From NCBI GenBank assembly GCA_030549775.1, contig CM060171.1, positions 751,501 to 815,500 on the forward strand: 64,000 bases of DNA, in the 5' to 3' direction. Below are positions 58,520 to 64,000 of this stretch, piece after piece. The notes under the pieces are model-generated. The model was not told the origin of the DNA and did no database searches. It was given only the letters and a program-made list of their open reading frames with translations. The stretch comes from Tamarix chinensis (taxonomy: Eukaryota; Streptophyta; Magnoliopsida; Caryophyllales; Tamaricaceae). Within the stretch, counting starts at the first letter, position 1; every line of letters begins with the position of its first letter. The position numbers and the translations under genes are program-made.

Positions 58520-59055
58520 CGTTTGCTAAATTTATCAAGATTAAAAAAATAAAATAAAATTATTTTGGTACTGGTCATACTTGTTTTTGTTTGCTCAACG
58601 TTCTTCATATACTCGAATGGTACTGTTTGGTTTTGTTTGCTATTGTTTGGCACTGTAGCTACTGTTCAAATTTTTTGTTTCGATATAGCACTGTTCCAGT
58701 ACTATTCACTCCAACATCATTTTTTTTTCTATTTCATTTGTCTCCGTCCTTCCACATCTGTTTTGTTCCAACACTCCTTGTGTTCGGTACCATCGGTTTT
58801 TCTACTTTTGTCGTTCGTTGACTACCATGAGACGCCTCTCATTATGGATTCTGCTTTCGGCTGCCTCTCATAGCTTGGTCTTCGACTTATCGACATGGCG
58901 CCATCATAATGAGGCCCTACTCGCAGTGGCGTTAGGCAAGCGTTCATTAGTTGTTGCCACCATCAAGCAATTTTCTTCGGCTAGTGGTGGGCGGTGGCAA
59001 TTATAGAGGTTGGGCAGCTCGTCGAGAGGTAGAAGATGAAGGGTTAGCGGAGATT
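58520..59055 (+). other. Internal leader of the copia element
   Basis: No gag recognised. The open frames at 58565-59006 are hydrophobic or low-complexity and unsupported. Content may be leader sequence brought next to the pol end by the internal deletion. Confidence 0.5.
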
Positions 59056-59655
59056 AGAAGGAGATATTACATACATTAATAGGATGCTAGGCAGATATCA
59101 GAGTAATCCAAAACTCGATCATTGTACAACAGCCAAAAGAGTCATGCGGTATTTACAGAAAATAAAAGATTACATGCCCACATATCGGAGGTCAGACAAG
59201 CTAGATGTCAAGATAGCATAAAGTCTACATCATATTTTGTTTTCTTAATGGTTGAAGGTGTTGTTTATTGAAAGAGTACTAAGCAGACAGTTGTGACCTT
59301 TTCCACTATGGTAGCAGAATTTGTAGCATGATATATGGCTTTCAATTGCGGCATATGGCTATGAAATTTTGTCACATGATTGTGTATAGTTGATGGTATT
59401 AAGATATTGTTCACAATGTTATGTGACAATAAGGTCACAGTTCAGTTTTCTAATAACAACCTAAGTTCTACGAAATTAAAAAGTAGCTATATCAAATACT
59501 TGGTTGTTAAAGAGAAAGTATAGAAAGGAGAATTTTCTATAGAGCATATTAATACAAACTCCATGATAGCAGATCCACTCACTAAGGCTTTGCCACCCAA
59601 ACAGTTCCTCGAGCATGTTGCTCATATGGATGTTATATCAGCTGATGATGTTTAG
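59056..59655 (+). pseudogene. copia pol C-terminus (RNase H end), decayed
   Basis: Recognisable blocks: DITYINRMLGRYQSNPKLDH, TTAKRVMRYLQKIKDYMPTY, STKLKSSYIKYLVVKEKV, GEFSIEHINTNSMIADPLTK and ALPPKQFLEHVAHMDVISAD, with the stop at 59653-59655. These are typical of the last 200 residues of copia polyproteins (RNase H and C-terminal tail). Stops and frame breaks between 59220 and 59460 show loss of function. The usual catalytic D-E-D residues of RNase H cannot all be located. Confidence 0.85.
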
Positions 59656-60088
59656 TTTTAGTGGGAGTCTTTCACTTTGTTTGCTCTATATATGGACACT
59701 TTATTTTGGCTTATGGATATTTTTGACCATTATGTTTTCTGTATAAATAAAGTTTCAGTTTATTTCTTTTCAGTCTTTGTTTATGATTTGATCTCACTAA
59801 TGTTTTAAGGTAGACCAATTGAAAATAAGCATGTTAAGATCACATTATATGAAATTTCCATGCTATACATCCACATCTTGATCCATGTCGTTTAATTATA
59901 TCTGCATATGTGACCATTGAAGGTTTAGTTCTAAAAAAATGTCACGAAAGCCGCTTTAATCCTATATTGGTGTGACTAATGGATTGGATTGGTTATGGAT
60001 ACATTTAATTACAATAACAATATTGAGCTCATCTGGTTATTTGACAATTCGTGATTATAAGGTCCCACATATATCCCAAGTTGGAGAT

Positions 60089-60553
60089 TGTTGGGTTTTT
60101 ATCCAACAATTGGACTAATATGTGAATGATACAAATTATGAGTTGTTGTATAAATCAAGCCTATATATAAGTGATAGTATTTAAATATAAATTATTAGAC
60201 TTAATATATCTAATTAAATGTGGCTTGTATGTGTAGAGATATTAGGTATTTTAGTTTGTTGATGGACCGAACTAGAATAATCCGATAGACAATATGTCAA
60301 TTGTCTATAGAAAGAGTCGTGATCCCCGGATCACACATACTACGTCTTGTTTGATTTTCATCAGTCAAAAGAAAACCAACGTGTGTATACCAAATCTAGA
60401 AGACTACAGTACTATTATTTTCCCAAATCTATTGATAATTCCCACATTATGAATTCAGGTACACTTTTGTAATATATTATGTATTAATCTCAATAAATTA
60501 ACATCTAATCCTATTAGACCTATAGATTATATATTAATCTATCTGATCTATCT
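60089..60553 (+). repeat. 3' LTR of the copia element
   Basis: Starts TGTTGGGTTTTTATCCAACA directly after the polypurine stretch. It matches the 5' LTR throughout with scattered differences. Ends before GTTCT. Confidence 0.82.
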
Positions 60554-60558
60554 GTTCT

Positions 60559-61173
60559 GCCATGTCAGGAAACAAAGCATAGCTAGCCAATTACGTAAAT
60601 AAACATAGGCAGGATATGGGAAAGGAAAAAATTATGTACTCGTAAGTCGCAATGAATTCAGCAGCAAGGTTCTGCGAACTTAATGCCAAAAAATTTATTA
60701 TTCAGCAAGCGGCCGATGTGCAGAAAATTAGTCTGTGTAGCGTACCTCCCACCCGAATGCATCGGACGTGTGGCCCAACTCACCAAGAATCTCGTTTAGA
60801 CAAACTGGAAGCTTACTATCACAAAGCCTTGGCCTTAACATTTTAGAGTGGACAACAATCTCAGAAAGTAAACCCCAACGAGGCTTTGCTAGTCCCAACC
60901 TCAAGGCCCCGGGCATGAACAGTTTAAGCAAATGAGAAAGAAATAATCGAAGAACAATAATATATCTTTTTAGGTGCCCCGTGCCACCAAAAATTACTCT
61001 TCCATATAGCCATACACATTATTATGATACATCAAAGGTGGCATACTGACATATTTACAAAGGCTATGAATGCATTAGTAAATTGATTACAATACAAAAG
61101 TAACTATATGCATGCGAAAAGAGTAAGGGCCAAAGAGAAGTGGGAGTTGAACTGAAGTGACAAACAGCTAGCT
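60559..61173. other. Spacer right of the copia element
   Basis: Mixed-composition sequence with two short overlapping open frames (60652-60931) but no recognised domain. The right part is probably the 3' untranslated region of the minus-strand gene. Confidence 0.45.
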
Positions 61174-61664
61174 TTAATAACGAGTAAAACCATCATCATA
61201 AGATACATGCCATCCTCGTCGACAAGGAGGAGCATTCTCATCATACTCAGAACAACAACTCCATCTCTTCTTCCAATTTGAACTTCCAGTATTAGGTCTG
61301 TTACTTTTGTCATTCCATTTGTACACTATCACCCCAGAGCGATCGGTCCATTCTCCATCTATCCCTTGGTGTGGCGGTGCCAATGCAAATAAGCCCTTCT
61401 CTCCTGCAAACGGCACATGCATTTTTAGGAGCGGTAACATACTTATATAGCAATTTATACACGGTTTTTTAATAGATAGAAATGATGCTGGAGGTACACA
61501 AGTCTGTTCCTAAATTTAAAAATAAAATAAAATGAAACAACTTTCTGAGCTTTACAAACTACTCTTGCATGTAGTGTGAATACTGGACTGCCATTCTTTT
61601 GATATAATACTGTCAGTTGAGTTTTGCTACGTAGAGCTTTGTTGCTACAGTTAGAATGAGCCAT
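61174..61664 (-). CDS. Small two-exon gene, unrecognised Cys-containing protein (CDS join 61664-61631, 61403-61174)
   Basis: Predicted protein of 87 residues. Exon 1 (61664-61631) starts in a strong plant context, AACCATGGCT, and encodes MAHSNCSNKAL plus one base. Donor GTAGCA, a 227-bp AT-rich intron, and acceptor TTTGCAG keep the frame into exon 2 (61403-61174). Exon 2 encodes GLFALAPPHQGIDGEWTDRS, then KKRWSCCSEYDENAPP, then CRRGWHVSYDDGFTRY and the stop. I do not recognise the family. The W-x-CC-x(8)-P-C-x-x-GWH spacing resembles the second half of zinc-binding CHORD-like or related Cys/His modules, but the first half is missing. The absence of stops and the non-repetitive composition favour a real gene. 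The splice choice is inferred; exon 2 could also be the last exon of a longer gene. Confidence 0.5.
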
Positions 61665-62090
61665 GGTTAAGTAGATAATGGCCAGGATGTATATTTGTAG
61701 ACCATCAATAATATAAAGCTATTTAAATTCATTCTTCATCTCTATCCTCTAACATTCTTCTCCTTTCCAATTATGTGAGCTCTGTTCATTCTCCAGTACA
61801 GAATGGATCAGGTGTGGGACCAGGTGTCAGAGTACGTATAAAAAAGCATATTTTACTTCAGCTGTCTCACATTGTTTAGATAAACCTACTTACACTAATT
61901 TGAAAGTGAATTCATTCTATTTAAGAACTAACATGTCATTTCCTCCACCTATTGCCATTTTCACAAACCGACCTCTCCCAAGCCAAGTGGAGTGAATTTA
62001 TTAAAACCTCCCCCGGGGTGGGAGGGGGACAATAAGGTAGTTAATGCCTACAACTCATAGCCACTACTGAAGTCTTCTTGCATCTTGAAT
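61665..62090. other. Upstream region of the small minus-strand gene
   Basis: On the minus strand TTTATATTATTG (about 61710) and TATTTAAATAG-like text (61715-61727) are TATA candidates about 50-60 bp before the ATG. The remainder is unassigned. Confidence 0.35.
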
Positions 62091-63245
62091 TGTTATATCC
62101 AAATGATGAAGATTTCCATGAAATATTTGCTAAAGGCTGACAAATTCTATATCTATGGTGGCTATCCGCATCGGGAAAATAGATTGTGTGCAGCTTGTCG
62201 CTCATTTAGAGAGTTACTTATGTCTGAGTCCCATGGTGGTGGGTTAATGGGTCACTTCAGCAATGCCAAAACCCTCACCATCCTTATTGAACATTTTTAA
62301 TGTTCGCACATGAAAAGGGATGTGATAAGTTCTGGACTGATTGTGCCATGAGCAAGTGTGCCAAATAGACCACCCATCTTCACGACCTCTACACTCATCT
62401 TCTTGTTTCTAGCCAGCCAATATTGATGTTTCGATGGACTTTATTTCGGGCCTTCCCTATTCCAATAGGATTAAAGACTTCATTATGGTAATTTTAGACT
62501 GCTTTTCAAAAATGGCTCATTTTGTTCCTTACCACAGGACAAATGACACCTCCATCATTGCCGGCCTCTCAAACATTGTTAATCTTCATAGGATCCATAG
62601 AACTATTGTGTCAAATTGGGATGTTGAGTATGTTTCTCACTTTTGGCAGGTCCTTTGGGAAAAACTAGGTAGTAAATTACTTTTCTCAACTTCACATCAT
62701 GGCCAAACCAAGGTCGTTAATTGCACTTCAAGGAACATGCTTTGAACCATTCTTGACAATATTCCAAGTAGGGGGAGTCCAACCTAGCTCACATTGAATT
62801 CACTAATAATTGGACCCTCCACTCTAATACCGATAAATCCCCATTTGAGGTTGCATATGGGTTTAATCCCCTCACACCATTGTACTTATCTCCATTACCC
62901 CCATCTCAACACACTTCCAATAACGTGGAGAAACGAGCTAAAATCATCAAGGAACTCCATGAATCAGTTTCCAAGAAGATTTGGAAAAGGAATGAGGACA
63001 TGGTTGCCACAAAAGAATTTTTATCATTTCTCCCAACCGCGTGATCTTGTCTATGTTCAAATGCATAAGGATTGGTTCCCTTAATACTAAGAGGACATGC
63101 TTGACCTATGAGGTGATGGACCTTTCACGATCCTTGAACGAGTGAATGATAATGCCTACAAGATTGACCTACTTGGAAAGTACAATGCCATTCATCCCAC
63201 TTTTAATATCTAAGATGTGCCTCCCTTTGTTGACTTTGTGTAGGT
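62091..63245 (+). pseudogene. Ty3/gypsy integrase fragment, decayed
   Basis: Blocks: RENRLCAACRSFRELLMSES with HGGGLMGHFSNAKT (zinc-binding start), HMKRDV, MDFISGLPYSNRIKDFIMVI with LDCFSKMAHFVPYHRT, VNLHRIHRTIVSNWDVEYVS, LGSKLLFSTSHHGQTKVVN, then DLVYVQMHKDWFP and GDGPFTILERVNDNAYKIDL. This is the integrase from its HHCC start to the GPF module, with stops and frame changes. The usual SDRD is SNWD, so one catalytic-region residue is altered. There are no LTRs nearby, so it is an isolated fragment from a different lineage than the Reina-like element. Confidence 0.87.
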
Positions 63246-63376
63246 TTAAGGATAAAGCACTTTCAAGGAGAGGGATGATGTAGACCTTGACTCGTTAAAC
63301 GCCATTCTTAGCCCTATTTTTTAAAAATCAAATTTATTTCCTACTCATTCCAACAATTTTATATTTTCTATGCTTA
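63246..63376. other. Sequence after the integrase fragment
   Basis: Short AT-rich stretch that may be the remaining 3' internal part of the same retrotransposon. No feature recognised. Confidence 0.4.
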
Positions 63377-63384
63377 GGGTGGCT

Positions 63385-63900
63385 TAGTGCTTGAAAAGGT
63401 GAGCCTGAGGCGCTAAGGCACAATACACAAAGGTTTTAGCTTTCTTTTCTTTTTCTTTTTTTTAAATCTTAGGTGAGGCAACATTGGCAATGCACAGAGT
63501 CATGCGCATTACTAAAAATTAGCTACTTTTAGATTTTAATTTCATTAAAAAAAATCTGCAATCAATTGGGAATGAAAGAAAGGCAAAAAGGTCATAAGAA
63601 GACCAATAGGCATAATTCTGAATGAGAAAGGAAAGAAATGCATTTATTGTAAGAAATAAATCCTGATTAGCTATTTTTGGGCTCTGTTATTATAAATACA
63701 TTAGCTAGATCTCTTGTCGAGAAGTAAAGAAAGGAGAAGATGGTCATGGAAGACCAATAAACATGATTTTAAAGAGAAAAGATCAAAAAGCAGTAGTAGA
63801 ATGGCAATATTAGTGCCTCAATTTGCTTTAGGGGCCCGCTTAGTACCTACGCTCTAAGACCTTTATCACCTAAATGTGCCTTAGACCTTTTCAAACACTA
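63385..63900. mobile_element. Non-autonomous hAT MITE, 516 bp
   Basis: Terminal inverted repeats TAGTGCTTGAAAAGGT (left) and TAGTGTTTGAAAAGGT (right, reverse complement), one mismatch in 16. They continue into GGCGC/AAGGCAC-like text. Flanking 8-bp duplications GGGTGGCT (63377-63384) and GGGTGGAT (63901-63908) differ at one base. No transposase. The TAG ends and 8-bp duplication identify the hAT superfamily. Confidence 0.87.
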
Positions 63901-64000
63901 GGGTGGATTGAGAAATTAAAGTGGAGTAAGGAGCATGAAGCATAAAAAATGAAGTGTGAAGATTCGAAAATTTTTTGGGTGATTATGTTTTCTACTTTGA

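Larger units (their letters stand above)
58053..60553 (+). mobile_element. Ty1/copia element with large internal deletion
   Basis: Two LTRs (58053-58505 and 60089 to about 60553) begin TGTTGGGTTTTTATCCAACA. They are flanked by GTTCT (58048-58052 and 60554-60558). A primer binding site follows the first LTR, and a polypurine stretch AAGTTGGAGA precedes the second. Only the C-terminal end of the polyprotein survives (59060-59655), so most of gag-pol has been lost. The exact 3' border is uncertain by about 10 bp because the second LTR ends in CTATCTGATCTATCT. Confidence 0.85.

Overview
This window looks like nuclear DNA from a flowering plant, most likely a eudicot. The evidence is a nuclear gene for a chloroplast thylakoid-lumen protein of the PsbP family (56881-57624), plant-type Helitron, hAT, LINE, Reina-like Ty3/gypsy and Ty1/copia remnants, and very AT-rich intergenic DNA. 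At least 80% of the window is transposable-element sequence. I see one clear single-exon host gene, one probable small two-exon host gene (61174-61664, minus strand), and a speculative first exon near 54715. I recognise no rRNA, tRNA, organellar insertion or CRISPR array.

Layout. (1) 1-14291 is a three-level nest of one LTR family with unusually long LTRs (about 5.3 kb). A plus-sense LTR that runs off the left edge (1-298 and 10840-14291) is split by a minus-sense solo LTR (299-10834, 5-bp duplication CCTCT). That one is split by a second minus-sense solo LTR (4328-9595, duplication GGTTC). (2) 14292-21846 is a decayed autonomous Helitron: RPA-like region, Rep with an HVH motif, PIF1-type helicase, then a textbook 3' hairpin plus CTAG end. 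It hosts a MITE and two hAT-like elements. The LTR nest appears to have inserted at its 5' terminus. (3) 22433-30000 holds older LTRs of the same family in both orientations. One of them is followed by a tRNA-Met-like primer binding site and a decayed internal region. (4) About 30245-35055 is a decayed L1-type LINE. (5) 35202-47633 holds three more copies of the long-LTR family. One (36405-42382, duplication CTTAT) keeps a polypurine tract next to its 5-kb LTR. (6) 49201-54546 is a complete but dead Reina-like chromovirus with both LTRs and duplication GTAAC. (7) 54850-64000 is the gene-bearing end: a 1.7-kb hAT element, the PsbP-family gene, a gutted copia element, the small minus-strand gene, a Ty3/gypsy integrase fragment and a hAT MITE.

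The strand of the long-LTR family rests on two independent signals in different copies: a primer binding site after the LTR at 28909-28920, and a polypurine tract before the LTR at 41375-41386 (minus strand). Both fit an LTR whose sense strand starts TGTAATCCC(C/T)CGAAA and ends GGGTGTTACA or GGGTATTACA. The LTRs share one architecture: an AT-rich start, a GC-rich block ending near a TATA box, AT-rich minisatellite or triplet tracts, and a tandem array built on CCGGTGGACCGG near the 3' end. None of the open frames in them looks like a real protein.

The most interesting items are the architecture of these giant LTRs with their conserved array, the nest at a Helitron terminus, a hAT insertion into a TATA-like sequence between a candidate divergent promoter pair, and the unrecognised small Cys-containing protein. 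All family names come from motif reading by eye, not from database searches.
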